DNA from: Thermothielavioides terrestris NRRL 8126
Lineage: Eukaryota > Ascomycota > Sordariomycetes > Sordariales > Chaetomiaceae
Length of the DNA stretch: 64,000 bases
Direction: 5' to 3'
Assembly (NCBI RefSeq): GCF_000226115.1
Contig: NC_016457.1
Location: 5,146,001 to 5,210,000 of the forward strand
Made by a program: the position numbers and the translations under genes. Under the pieces are notes generated by a model. That model had not been told where the DNA came from. It did no database searches and was given only the letters and a program-made list of their open reading frames with translations. Below, one piece after another: positions 23,248 to 33,711 of the stretch. Within the stretch, counting starts at the first letter, position 1; every line of letters starts with the position of its first letter.

Positions 23248-24577
23248 TTCCCACAATTTTGCGCCGTGAGATGACGGGGACGTACACCAAACTTGCTTCC
23301 GCGAGCGCTCTCTCGATGGGACGCCAATACCATGTTTGCGTGGGCGGCAGGACCGGAGAAACACAGCGACGGCAATCAGCTGCCCGCGTCAGCTGCCGCA
23401 AGGCGGGTGAAGGCAACAACCGCAACGAGACCGACCCGACAGTGGGCGGCTGAATCAAGGCGCAGAATGCGCATTATGCCAATCCAACCCGTCGGTTGAA
23501 TGGTGAGAACCGAAGGGAGGCGAGACGAGCGCGAAGCTCGGAGTGTCAGATGATGAGTCTTGTTCAGGAAGCTAGGAGCGAGAGCGAAGTTGACAGGGCT
23601 GAAGCGGCGAAGGAGGCGCTTGCCCGGCTCGGCCGTGGCCAACCGCCCGGCGGCAGGCGACAGTCTCGGTCTTCGGCGCCACGGCCGCCTGCACGAGCTG
23701 ACAAACGCCGGGGAAGGCCGAGGGAAGGCGATTGGTGTTGGTGGCTGTTTGAAACGCCCGAATCTGACGAGAACCCGTGAATACGATCAGCAGAGCAGCA
23801 CTTCATGCTTCGACCTCCCCTTGAAGGCCAACAAAGTGAGGAGAAGCCAATTCGAAGGTTCGATATGTCGACCTATCGGCTCGGCGTTGAGAATTGGCCA
23901 ACTAACGGCTGCGCGATCGCAGCCCCGTGATCCTTGGAAATCTGGGGCTGCCGCCCAGTCATCAACCGGGGAGCGCCCCGGCAAGCATGCTGTGGCGTTC
24001 GAGGATGCAATTGGCTTGGCGGATGCAGGCCGTCTTCGCTGGTTGCCCGGACTCACGTGGTGGGAAAATTTGGTTGCCAAGGCCTTGCGGCTCATCGTCA
24101 GCCTGCAGCAGCAACGAGACCGCAGCCTACCGTACCGATGGCGATGTTCCTGCCCCTGAGCCACTCAACCGCTCGGTCGAGCAAACTGGACACAGAGCGA
24201 GAAGCCCTGGGCGTGACGCAAGACAGCTGCAGGTGGTGCAAAGCCAAGTGCGAAATACACTACATCCCGTCCGTACACTACGAAATATCGACCCATGTCT
24301 ACTGTACGCCGCCGCCGAATGGGCATGATGATGGCAACCACGCTCGTCGTGGTTGCACCGAGTCTGAAGAAAGCCAGCCGGCGTTGTCCCTTGCCGTTTA
24401 CCTTGCAGTTCGGATGGATCCCGCCGAGGCTGCAGAAGTACCACATTGCTGGGCAACACAGCAGGAGGGTACCTGGAAACGATTGCGTAAGAATAAAACC
24501 GAAGGGTGCCGCGTGACTGCCACCCCTGGGTTTCCATCAGCTAACGGAAAGCTTGACTGGAGTGTTGGATGGGTTAT
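23248..24577. other. Unique sequence between Helitron and inverted-repeat element
   Basis: Composition returns abruptly to normal GC. The longest ORF (23934-24809, plus) runs without motif into the telomere-like repeats and has the composition of out-of-frame sequence, so I do not call it. No gene is seen. Confidence 0.5.
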
Positions 24578-24753
24578 GGTTATAGAGGTCCCGCCAAGAC
24601 TAATTTCGGAGGTTGCCGCTTACAAGTATTTACAATCGCCATGGGGTAAGCGGGGCCGCGACGACTTAGAGCAACATCGACAATGCACAATCGCGAAGAC
24701 TCGTAGCAACAACTTCACCAAACCTCAACCAAATCGAAAAAAAGAAAACGAAG

Positions 24754-24808
24754 TTAACCCGTACCCTAACCTTGACCCTCACCCTAACCTTAACCCGAAT
24801 CCTAACTA
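24754..24808 (+). repeat. Degenerate interstitial telomere-like repeats
   Basis: About nine units close to CCCTAA, the reverse of the usual fungal TTAGGG, occur in a row with variants such as CCTTGA, CCCTCA and CCCGAA. They end at CTAG (24806-24809). This is not a chromosome end, since single-copy genes continue on both sides. Confidence 0.75.
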
Positions 24809-24832
24809 GCGGGGGGCTGGCGCCGCCCCCCG
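24806..24832 (-). repeat. CTAG-hairpin, Helitron-3'-end-like
   Basis: CTAG at 24806-24809 abuts an 8-bp perfect stem CGGGGGGC/GCCCCCCG (24810-24817 and 24825-24832) with a 7-base loop. On the minus strand it reads hairpin, CTAG, then T, the same order as the end at 16360 but without a spacer. It could mark the 3' end of a non-autonomous Helitron lying to the right, or be coincidence. Confidence 0.35.
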
Positions 24833-24966
24833 TACCCCCGGCGAACTAACCCGTGGCTAACCCGTGGCGATAGTGCAAACCCCTTGGCGGTCTTGGCGGG
24901 GTACTGACGCTGTAAAAACATTGCCGACAATTGGCCGAAATTAGTCTTGGCGGGACCTCTATAACC

Positions 24967-25647
24967 TCCAGCGTTGGATGCTCGGCAGCAAATTTTCGTC
25001 CCCGTAAGCGCTGGAGCTGAGCCTGGAAGGGCAGCTGACGCCATTGTCCACAGTGGAAGCTTCCCCTCTGCGCGGTGCCACCCGCTTCGTCAGGGACCGG
25101 CCGTCCCCTTTCCGGCCGTTGTTGCCCTCCCCTCCTGGCCCAAATTTGCCTTGCAGGGCCGCCCCTTCCAACAGCGGCTCGGCTACCGAAGGCAAGTGCG
25201 CCCCGTTGCTCTGGTACAAGGACCTGGGCTGCGTTGCGCGATTCTTCAAAGTACTAGCGCAACCCATATGAGGTGCCCGGTGGTCATGCGGCTTTCCGCC
25301 CGGAGCTCGTGCTAAAGTTGGAGCTTTGTTTGGTCACAGCTTGGTCTCGGCGCCGGGGGTTGACACAACTTTCACAGCCCACCCTTGGTTTATAAGTCCA
25401 CTTCAGTCGTTCCACGGGGTTTTCCCACAACTTCGAGTTCCAGTCAACAAGTGTCGCTCAAAGAAAACATACACCCAACATCCAACTTGAAGTCCAAGGT
25501 GCCGGCTTCAAACACTTCCCGAGCGCATCAACCGCATCTCTCACCCCTGGCCTCGAGCCTCACTTGATCAAGCCAGCACCACGATCATCTCACGACACGA
25601 AAGCCCAACCCCACCACACGAGACACCCCGACCCTGACCGGCGCACC
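24967..25647. other. Intergenic region and promoter of the PAR32-like gene
   Basis: About 680 bases upstream of the GRGGxGN gene. A TATAAG lies at 25391-25396, about 250 bases before the start codon, followed by a CA-rich leader. No gene is seen. Confidence 0.5.
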
Positions 25648-26088
25648 ATGCCCTCATTGTACACCATCACCGAGCCGCACCCGACAGTCCCGCAGAACAG
25701 CTACACGCACTCGGGCCGGGGCGGGCTGGGCAACTTCTTCCGGGCGCCGGCGACGACGTCGCCCGCGGGGGTGCCGACGCCGGCGAGCTCCACGACGGCG
25801 GCCAGCACGCGGCGCTTCTACTCGGGCCGCGGCGGCGCCGGCAACGCGCACGCCGCCGGCCCGCGGCCCGTGCTCTCGTTCGACGAGGAGTTCACGCGCG
25901 CCGAGGTGCGCGACAAGACCGCCACCACGAGCCACTACGGGCGCGGCGGCGCGGGCAACATCATCAGCACCAGTGGCGGCGGAGAGGGGGACGGCGACTC
26001 GCTCTCGCGCCACGACTCGGCGAGCTCTGCCGGCAGCACCGGCAGTCGGCGGTCCTTCTGGGGCAGGATCACCAGTGTCGGGCACTAG
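25648..26088 (+). CDS. PAR32-like (DUF3602) GRGGxGN-repeat protein
   Basis: Single exon, 146 aa, starting MPSLYTITEPHP at an ATG in a CACCATGCC context; the frame is open upstream but that part is of leader composition. Three GRGGxGN motifs are visible: SGRGGLGNFF near residue 28, SGRGGAGN near 66 and YGRGGAGNI near 102. The rest is Ser/Thr/Ala-rich and apparently disordered, ending RRSFWGRITSVGH. GRGGxGN repeats define the fungal PAR32/DUF3602 family; yeast Par32 is a phosphoprotein under TORC1 control that restrains ammonium transporters. Transfer of that role to this protein is inference. Confidence 0.82.
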   Translation: MPSLYTITEPHPTVPQNSYTHSGRGGLGNFFRAPATTSPAGVPTPASSTTAASTRRFYSGRGGAGNAHAAGPRPVLSFDEEFTRAEVRDKTATTSHYGRGGAGNIISTSGGGEGDGDSLSRHDSASSAGSTGSRRSFWGRITSVGH

Positions 26089-27207
26089 GTGTGCTCCCAG
26101 TGGGCTTGATCTTCCTCGGTGAACGGGCGAGCGAGCGAGCCGGCCTGCCGGCCGGCGGCGTCGCGGTTCTTCTCTTTCGGTCTTTCGGTCTTTCGGTCTG
26201 CGGTTGCCTTTTCACGTCGCTCTCGGCATGGTGTGTGTGTTATCCTCGCAAGCGTGGCGTTCCGGCTGGTTTCTTGAGCGGTTCAGCGGTTTTCAGGGCG
26301 GGCGTGCTTGGGTTCAGTAATGGGTTATGACACGGAAGGGCAAAAAAGTTTTTCTTCGTCGTTTACGGTTGCTGGAGGGATCGGCTGGCAGGATCGCGAT
26401 CTGGTGCCTTGACAAAGCAAAAAAAAACCATGACATTGACGACGCGACGGTTTGGGGAAATGAGCATCTTCGACAATCGCGGGACTTGAGATCCCGGATT
26501 CAACACCGCAATTCAACAAGGGCGAAGAGGCGATGGCTTTGGTGGGACAGGCGTTGGTTTCGGGGAACTGTGGACTTGTATGATAGCAATATACCCCCCA
26601 CTGCGATGACGGTTCATGGATTACTATGGTCTGCACACATCTCTCTCTCTCTCTCTTTTGCGCTTGTGGGTGGCTGGTGGTGGTGGTGGTGTTGTGTCTA
26701 TGCAGAACTGCTCGTCGTTGTCCAAATCAGGATGTAAGTGACTCAGCAACCAACGCTATGAGCACACTCGTTCCAGGAGATCGGGATCCGGTTTTCCCGA
26801 GCCAGTGAGTCGACTACTTCATCCATCAAACCTGGGTATCATTCAGTTTCTCTAAAATCGCTTTACGACAGGCCCTCTCTCGATACAGCCCTTCAATACC
26901 CTCTCCCTCCCCCTTCCCGCCCCCAGATTAGCTCTTCCCAGGGACGATCCATTCCAGCCTGCGACACCATCCTCCTCGCCTGGCGGCCAAGATGGGCACA
27001 CAACTTGACACCCGGTGATGCATTTTGCACCCAGCGGCCCCTGCATCCCGCGCCATGGCTTGCTCCTATATCATGTTTACATTACGGTTGGCGCCACCGC
27101 GTGGCTCTTTTCAGGAGACTGGCACAGGCACCGCTGAACCCCAAGACAGCGCGCGCCGCATACCATGCCGAGTGAAGCATCCCGTCCTCCTCTCAACGGA
27201 TGCGTTC
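26089..27207. other. Convergent intergenic region with microsatellites
   Basis: About 1.1 kb between two convergent genes, so mainly 3' UTR and spacer. It contains a CT run near 26640-26660 followed by GGT repeats near 26675-26690. No coding signal is seen. Confidence 0.5.
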
Positions 27208-28534
27208 TTAGGTAAACTTGGTGTGGATGATGTCGGGGTTTTCGTGCCAGTCGTCGATGCTGACCCACATCTACCCGCCAGGCATGTTAGCATGTGACAC
27301 CAGTTGCAGGAATCCCAGCTACGACCGACCTTTCTAAATGTGCTGAGACCTGCCAGAATACTGCCGCCGATCCAGGTCGAGTACTTTCGTTCTGGCGGGG
27401 CAAAGATCTTTATCCTCATGTCCTTGACGGCGACGCGTTGTACCTCGGACAGCAGGCGGTCGCCGAATCCCTTGGTGAGCGTGCTCCCTCCAGACAGCAC
27501 GATGTTGGAGTACAGGTCTTTGCGCAGGTCGAGATCCGTCCTGTTGATCGAGTCGACCACGATCTGGTGCACGCCGGGGTATTCGAGGCCGATGAGCTCT
27601 GGGTCGAAGAGGATTTCCGGCGCGCGGAACCGTTCTGCGCCGATCTGTGGCGTGCGGCGGTAAGAATCTGACGTTATGAGCGTGATGACAGCCGGTGATG
27701 GCGCATACCTTGAGCTTGTTGCCATCCGGCAACACGTATTCCGCAATCTTGCTCTGGTCCAGCTTGGCCGCTGCCCACTCCTTCTCCTCCTTGCGGGGGT
27801 CCTTGGCGACGTACGTGACGGCCTCCTTGATCAGCCGCACCACCTCCTTTTCGGCGCTCGTGTGGAAGACGTAGCCGCTCTTGCGGAGCAGGGTCTGCAA
27901 ATATTCGGTTACGTCTCGCCCGGCCACGTCGATTCGCCGTATGCTATTGGGCACCGTGAAACCTTGATACACCGGTACCGCATGAGACACGCCGTCGCCC
28001 GCGTCCAGTACCACACCTGTTGTCCGGCCGCTCGCGTACAGGGACAGGACGGCTTGGATTGATGTGTAGAGAGCAGGCACGTTGAAGGTCTCGAAGAGGA
28101 TCTGGGCGGCTGTGTCGCGGTTGGACCGGGGGTTGAGGGGCGGTTCGGTGAGCAGGACGGGGTGCTGCGGAGGGGTCAGTCATTGCCTGTATGCCGGTCC
28201 CAAAAGGGGCGGGAGAGAAGGCTACCTCTTCGCTCAGGGTCTTTAGCCCTTCGTCGTAGACATATGCCCATATCTTCTCCATATCGTCCCAGTCCGTGAC
28301 GATACCGTGCTCGAGCGGGTATCGAATCTTGAGCAGGCCGCGCAGCTCGGTTGCTGCTTTCTGGCCGATGAATACCTCGCCCTCTAACGCGCCCGCCAGG
28401 ACACGCAGATGCTTCGGCCTCCCCACCCAGGAGGGGAAATGGCACTTGGGCACGTCCTCTCCGGCGAAGCCAGCTCGTATCGTGCCGGAGCCATTGTCCA
28501 GTACTATCGGCGCGTTGTGTAGCGAGTCCGCCAT
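27208..28534 (-). CDS. ro-4: Arp1/centractin, dynactin filament subunit
   Basis: Four exons: 28534-28226, 28164-27709, 27644-27330, 27270-27208, joined by introns of 59-64 bp, giving 380 aa. It begins [20 protein letters not shown] and contains the actin-fold phosphate loops ([15 protein letters not shown] and [18 protein letters not shown]), [17 protein letters not shown], the adenosine-site ILSGGST-type [12 protein letters not shown], and the C-terminal [17 protein letters not shown] followed by [25 protein letters not shown] in place of actin's GRPRH and the [11 protein letters not shown] tail mark Arp1. Arp1 forms the short filament of dynactin, which loads dynein; in Neurospora its loss gives the ropy phenotype. 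The last exon is 63 nt. Length and motifs leave little doubt. Confidence 0.94.
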
Positions 28535-29235
28535 TGCTTCGCTAGGGGCTGAACGGCTATCGTTCCAGCATGCAGAGCTCGATAGGCTTTGTTATTCGGC
28601 GCTCTGTCCCTGCCCGTCAATGTCTCGGTAGCGGCGCTGATGTTCGGCGAGATTACTCGCTCGAGCTCGGTGTCGCCTCGTTTGCCCAAAAAAGGAGAGC
28701 TACAGTCGTTCGCTGTACAGCGTAAAGGCTGGCGTCCTGGGCAGGATGGAAGGGCCAATTTGGAGTGATTGATACCGAGGGAGTGCGCCCGATTGCTGGC
28801 GAGTAACACGAATGAGTGTTGGTTCTCTGTCTAGCTTCGCCGGGCGTCTGTTTGGGCTGGCAGGAGCTTCAACCGATCCACGACGCGTCCTGCAAATGAA
28901 GGGGTGTTCGTGTGCAGGCGCATCATTGGCAGGGTCCAAGCTCGCTGCGGGCGTGGGCCCCACCTGCCGCACGGGCCAGTCACTAACATCAAATTCAGGG
29001 TCCAAGCAATTGTCAATAGCTCCATGACCCGAGGTGGACAGCTCCTTCCTTCTTGATGTTCGCAACTGCTTGATGACCAGGCAGACAGTGAACTCACGGG
29101 CAAATGCCCCCAACAATCTCGAATTTCTGACTCTCACAGCTCTGCTAGATTTTAGTCCCGAGCACCTTATTCTACCAAACTCATCTCCTAACGGCATCCT
29201 TGAAATGCGTAAGCAACGAAGAGCCGAGGCCCCGA
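28535..29235. other. Intergenic region between ro-4 and the O-methyltransferase gene
   Basis: About 700 bases holding the ro-4 promoter and the 3' end of the methyltransferase gene. No coding signal or RNA gene is seen. Confidence 0.5.
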
Positions 29236-30515
29236 TTACGAACACTTCAGTCTAGTCTCGAGTTGCACAGTCGCGCCGCTAGCATACGGCCACACCTTGA
29301 CCAGCTCCAGGCCCACGGCGTCAAACATCTGGTTGAACTCGTCCAGCGTCTTCTCCTTCCCGCTGATTGACATCATGGTCAAGTCAAGCCAGTACAGCTC
29401 CTTAAGCCGGCCCGGCTCAACCTTCTCCGGCATCAACATGTCGCAGACGATCAGGCGGGAATCTGGGCCCATGGCCGAGACCGTGTTCCTCATGATGTCG
29501 ACGCAGACGGGAGGATAAAAGTCGTGGAGCAGTCGCCGCATGAAGTAGACGTGCGCGTCTATGGCCACGGTTAGCCGGCTGGTTTGTTGCCCCTTTGTGT
29601 ATGAGCGGGCACAGCTGAGGGACAAGACTTACTCTTGACCGGCTGAGGGGTGAACATATCGTACGCCATTGGCTCAATGTTCGGGATGTCCTCCGGCTTC
29701 AGGGTGTCAATGACGATGGGCAGATCCTGCAGGATGAGCTTCCCGCCATAGGCGCCAGGGATTGCCTCCTGAAGCTTCAGCAAAGCCTGCCCCCGGCCAC
29801 CGGCCACATCGACGACGAAGGCCCGTTCCGGCTCCTTCTCCACCTGTGCCTTGAGCGACTCCCACGGAAACATGCCAGAGACCGGCATGTTCTTCTCAAA
29901 GATCTGGATGGACACGTTCCAGATGTTCCGCCGCTCCGGGTTCTCGTCGATTGCTTCGTAAAATGTCTTCCCCTCCTTACCAACGCTGAAGCAGTACGGC
30001 GACTTCTTCGGGTCGTACAACTCCTCGGGCTTGTGCGTCTTGAAGTAGTCGGGCAGCGCCAAGCACATCCTGTTGAAGTCCATGCAGAGAAGGAAGAAGG
30101 GTCCCTGCGCGTGGAGCTGGTACGCCTGCGACAGCTTGTTGTGCCCGTACGTGTTGGGTGCCGTTTCAGTGAAAAAGCCGGCGACAATGGCTGCGCGCAT
30201 CAACCGCTGAATCGCTGAGACGTCCATGTTCATCTCGGCCGCAAGCCTCTCTGCCGTGATGGTCCCTTCGTCCGGGACCTTCTTGATGGCGCCCGTCATG
30301 ATAAGGGTGTACATAGCACCGGCCGCGCTCATCTCCTCCTGCTGCTTCACGATCACATCGTACGGCGTTTCAAGGAGGGCGCGCACCCTATCGATGCGTT
30401 CAAGCAGAGCCACATGCTCGGCCTCCGACGCCCGAGGATGGCCCTTGAGGGCTTCGACGAGCTTCTCGGCGGCTCGTAGTGCCGCGCTGGTGTCCTCCAT
30501 GGTTCTGGGCTTCAC
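29236..30515 (-). CDS. SAM-dependent O-methyltransferase (plant-COMT-like fold)
   Basis: Two exons, 30515-29633 and 29558-29236, with a 74-bp intron whose phase restores KNAHVYFMRRLLHDF; 401 aa from the first ATG (a second in-frame ATG at 30500 would give 396 aa). The N-terminal half is a helical dimerisation domain with a winged-helix part (RLAAEMNMDVSAIQRLMRAA). The SAM site is VVDVAGGRGQALLKLQ (about residue 240), followed by LILQDLP and MAYDMFTPQPV; the catalytic histidine is in RRLLHDF. The C-terminus has WLDLTMMSISGKEKTLDEF, the family's usual LDLxMM-GKER region. Such enzymes methylate phenolic hydroxyls, often in polyketide pathways. No polyketide synthase or oxidase is adjacent, so the substrate is unknown. 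Confidence 0.9.
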
Positions 30516-31486
30516 GGAGTGTCCGGGTAGTCAGAGGGGACTAAAGTGACTTTGAATTCTCGACAGCGCCGACGGAGAGGTGAAGCGACTAGGGCCTGCC
30601 TCACGGCTCACCAAGAATCCCCATTCTGGATCAACGGCCGAAGGGATCCCGATGGTCAACAACCCGTGGGCTCCGGCCCCTCGGCTCCCCGCGAGTCATG
30701 ATATGTAGATGGCGGAGGGGTGCTTGTCTACGTCATTGCTAGGGCACCGCTAGCTGCTCTTCTGACTTCCACCAACCGCGGCATCGAATCTGGTTATCGG
30801 ATGGCAAACCCCCAGGGGGGCGTCCGTAACCCAACGTACTATGTTTGGATACTAGGTTGGCGGAGGGCGAAGAATCCGCAAGCAGCGTATTGCTGAATCA
30901 AAGCCTGCATTGCATATCTGGTGGCCCCAGCCGCCCTAGGAAACACGGGTCATAATACGGTGCTGCTCGTGTGGCTCCTGCTTGATGCCATCACGGTGCG
31001 TGGCAACACGGTCTCGTCCCCAATTGCTTGCTCGCACGATGACCTGTCGAGGAAGTCTTTTCTTCATCAGTGCCGGTGGACAAGTTGATAATAATGATAT
31101 ACCGGGTACTTGCCCAGTACAGTGGAATGACAGTCCTCGCGGTGACTGAGTCAGGGAAGAGGTCACGCCAGGAGTCTCTCCTTAGCTCGGTGGGCCCCCC
31201 TCCCCGTCCCTTTCCATCCCCACGGTTCCACGACGGGAACTGGAGCAGCCTACGTGTAGTACAGATGCAGCCCCTTCTCCCATTCATGAAGAAGATCGTA
31301 GCTCCATTGTCTCTCGTTTCGTCGTTGCTCGAAACCGGGCAGCTTTCCTTCCGCAAACACTACGCTTTTTTTTTCTCCTCATCCCACTCTTCCAAACTGT
31401 TGCCTTAAATCGTCTCCAGTTTGCCCTTAACCGACATCTTGGTATGGCGGTTTGATCAACGAGGGTACCAAGGAGGACATCGGATC
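30516..31486. other. Intergenic region upstream of the O-methyltransferase gene
   Basis: About 970 bases with no coding signal. Composition is ordinary. A short run of T near 31369-31375 is the only low-complexity feature. Confidence 0.45.
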
Positions 31487-32571
31487 ATGGCGAACGAGAC
31501 ACAACAGCAAGAGGTGATTCAGCCAGACGAGGTAAGTTATCGCGGATGCCCACGACGGGCTGTTCCTGTCCGCCCCTTTCAACGTACGGTCCAGTCAGTC
31601 CACTGGCCAAAGTCCGACAGTGTTGGAAGAATGACGGCGTAGACGGCAAGGTGTGTCTTTCTCCCAAGTCTGCAACCCGCTGGGAGATCGTCCGCCAGAC
31701 TGAAACACCCGTGGCTCGAAACCAGGGAGCTAAGGTGGAAAGCTCCGGGAGTTCGTTAACATCTATCACTTCCGTTTATACTCCGTGGAAAGGTCGAAGA
31801 TGGCCGGGTATACGCCGTCTACGGCACGGAAGGTGCCCCTCTGCCCTCGCCATGGGCGGCATGCGGGGAGGGGCTGCGCGCCCCTTCGCGGATGCTGACG
31901 GCCCCCCGAGTACGGGATGCCCGTGGACGAGGTTGAACAGGGAAGAATGGGTGAGAGCTTTTCAGAGGCTTTCATTTAGCCTTCGGGTGATTGCGCCGAG
32001 GCAGCAGAGATGCCAGCCTTGCTCTCCCACCTTCGACAAGGAGACCGGCTGACAGGCGCGTTACTGGAAGGACCAGCGGCGGAAGCTGATCGACGCGTTC
32101 GAGATACAGAACCTGCTGACGGGGCTGAGCGGCACGGTGACGCGACTGTTCTCCAGGGCGCTCTCATGGTCGCCTGAGTAAGTACAGGGGTTTCTTGTCG
32201 ATGTGCGGAACGAGTTGAAGAACCTGATTGTGCACTGTTATTGGCCGCTGTGAGCATCTCCTCTCGTTTCCGCAGTCTCTCTGCTTCCCCCTTTCCTCGT
32301 TCGTTCTCGTCTCGGGCAACCCTTGCTGACTCCAGCCAGCTACGTGGCGTATGCGCGGAAACGGGCGGGCCCCGGGACGTTGGGAGGCCTGGATGCTCAC
32401 AACCAGAGACTGACCCAATGCCTCCGGCGACTTGAGCGGCGGATGGGCTTCAGCGGCAGTATTCTGGCGTTGTTTAGGAGGTACGGACTGCGCTCAGCGT
32501 CAGTTGTGTGATCTGACATTCCACAGCGTGATCGAATACCTGGCGACCATGATCCTCAACACTCCCTGCTG
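31487..32571 (+). pseudogene. Doubtful multi-exon gene or methyltransferase-derived remnant
   Basis: A start MANETQQQEVIQPDE (31487-31531) is followed by a perfect donor GTAAGT. Later pieces look coding: NDGVDGK (about 31630-31650), VEDGRVYAVYGTEGAPLP (from 31792), EYGMPVDEVEQGRM in another frame (about 31908-31949), YWKDQRRKLIDAFEIQNLLTG (about 32060-32120, donor GTAAGT at 32178), YARKRAGPGTLGGL with RRLERRMGFSGS (from 32338), and VIEYLATMILNTPC before a TGA (to 32571). VEDGRVY...PVDEVEQGR recalls the N-terminus of LaeA-like fungal methyltransferases (NGR-Y...PNDE-EQDR), but the SAM-binding core is absent and the frame shifts near 31900. It may be a broken gene, two fragments, or a poorly modelled small gene. 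Confidence 0.3.
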
Positions 32572-33235
32572 ATCACCAGATACTATCCCCAGCATCCTGG
32601 GGGTTCGAACCTCCTCCAGGGCTGGCTGGTGCGCACAGTATGCACAGTGGGCGAGTTGAACGCTGCAGCCCAACTTCTCATCTGAACTCGGGCCCTCGCA
32701 CCTTCCCGCCAGCCCTATATATACCAGTCGGCGCCTTCCCGCTACCATCCCCCGCCATTGGGAAACGCGCTGCGTAGCTCAATGGCGGGGGCGTGGGGAC
32801 TTCGGCGGGAGAGACCCGTGAGGACGCTCATGAGGTCTCCCGTTCGACTCCCCGCCGGGGCGGCTGGGGGCACACCTTGAAGAGGAACCTCGAAGAGGAC
32901 GCTCACAAGGTCCCCCGAGCTGCCCCGGAGTAAAACCCCGCCGGGGTTTTCGTACCTGGCCACCTCCCTACCCGGGGGGGAGCTGGTCAGGGAGCTTTTT
33001 GCCAATTTCATGCTTGTGTTTTTATTGCCAACTGGAATCTGTCTCACCCAGATCGCAATGTCGACCGCAGGCTCGACTGGCCTGGCGGATGGAGAACCTC
33101 TCGAAGTCTAAAAGCCCTTCTCTTTATCCAACCCCGTTCAGTGACACTCAAAACAAACAAACGCCAGCCACCTTATCCAGAAATGTATATGCCCAACCAA
33201 CCCTGATGAATCCATCTCCCAATATCACCCACCGC
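32572..33235. other. Intergenic stretch with GC-rich palindromes
   Basis: About 660 bases holding a 12-bp perfect inverted repeat (32749-32760 with 32780-32791), a 19-base palindrome (32932-32950), and two copies of GAGGACGCTCA followed by AGGTC-CCCG (near 32820 and 32896). No ORF of note. See the findings for tRNA-like boxes. Confidence 0.6.
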
Positions 33236-33711
33236 TTAGATCCTCCCATCCAGCAGGACCTTCCCCACATACGGCCACCCAAGCAGCACCACTCCCAAAG
33301 GGAAGAACCTGTACCAAATCCCCGAGTCAGTCATACTGTCTTCCAAGTAGCCGTCGACCCCACGAGAAGCGACCACCTCGCCACACCACACCACACCGAA
33401 CCGCACATCCCAGTGTGACCCCCAGTTCACATCACATCACTTAAACTTCACCGTCGGCATGGGACATTTTGGTTGGGATATTTGGGTATTGGTTGCACGT
33501 ACAGAACAGCCTGGTTACCAGCCCGCCGCGCCAGGCGGCCCCAGTCGGCGGGCGCCGGGCGGCTGGCGACCGGCAGGCGCTCAAAGGGGTGCGGCTCCAT
33601 GGCGCGGCCGAGGCTGCGTAGACTCCGCAGTACCGAGAAGTTGCGGGCGGAGCGGGCGCGGAGGACGGGGAGGGTTGTTTGGAGGGCTGGGCGCGCCGCG
33701 CGGGAGAGCAT
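33236..33711 (-). CDS. Small mitochondrial-type single-pass membrane protein
   Basis: Two exons, 33711-33503 and 33308-33236, joined across a 194-bp intron with a GTACGT donor and TACAG acceptor; 93 aa. Only this junction gives a continuous GNQAVLFFPLGVVLLGWP. The N-terminus MLSRAARPALQTTL is Arg/Ser/Ala-rich without acids, like a mitochondrial presequence, with RNFS as a possible cleavage region. PHPFERLPV follows, then a hydrophobic helix (about residues 70-85) and the short tail VGKVLLDGRI. I do not recognise a named family; the shape suits a small inner-membrane or respiratory-assembly protein, which is inference. Confidence 0.68.

Larger units (their letters stand above)
24578..24966. 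mobile_element. MITE-like element bounded by 32-bp inverted repeats
   Basis: Positions 24578-24609 and 24935-24966 are perfect inverted copies (32 of 32), beginning GGTTATAGAGGTCCCGCC, with weaker similarity continuing inwards (TTGCCG and TTTACA motifs). A TA lies inside each arm in the position expected of a TA-duplicating (Tc1/mariner or pogo) element, but the match continues past it, so the target duplication is unresolved. There is no transposase ORF. The interior holds telomere-like repeats and a CTAG-hairpin. A non-autonomous DNA transposon is the simplest reading. Confidence 0.6.

Noticed and set aside
24754..24808. Chromosome end
   Set aside because: The repeats are degenerate, only about 55 bases long, and flanked on both sides by ordinary genes.
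23934..24809. 291-codon plus-strand ORF ending in Pro-Asn repeats
   Set aside because: The C-terminal repeat is simply the telomere-like array translated; the rest has no motif and runs into the inverted-repeat element.
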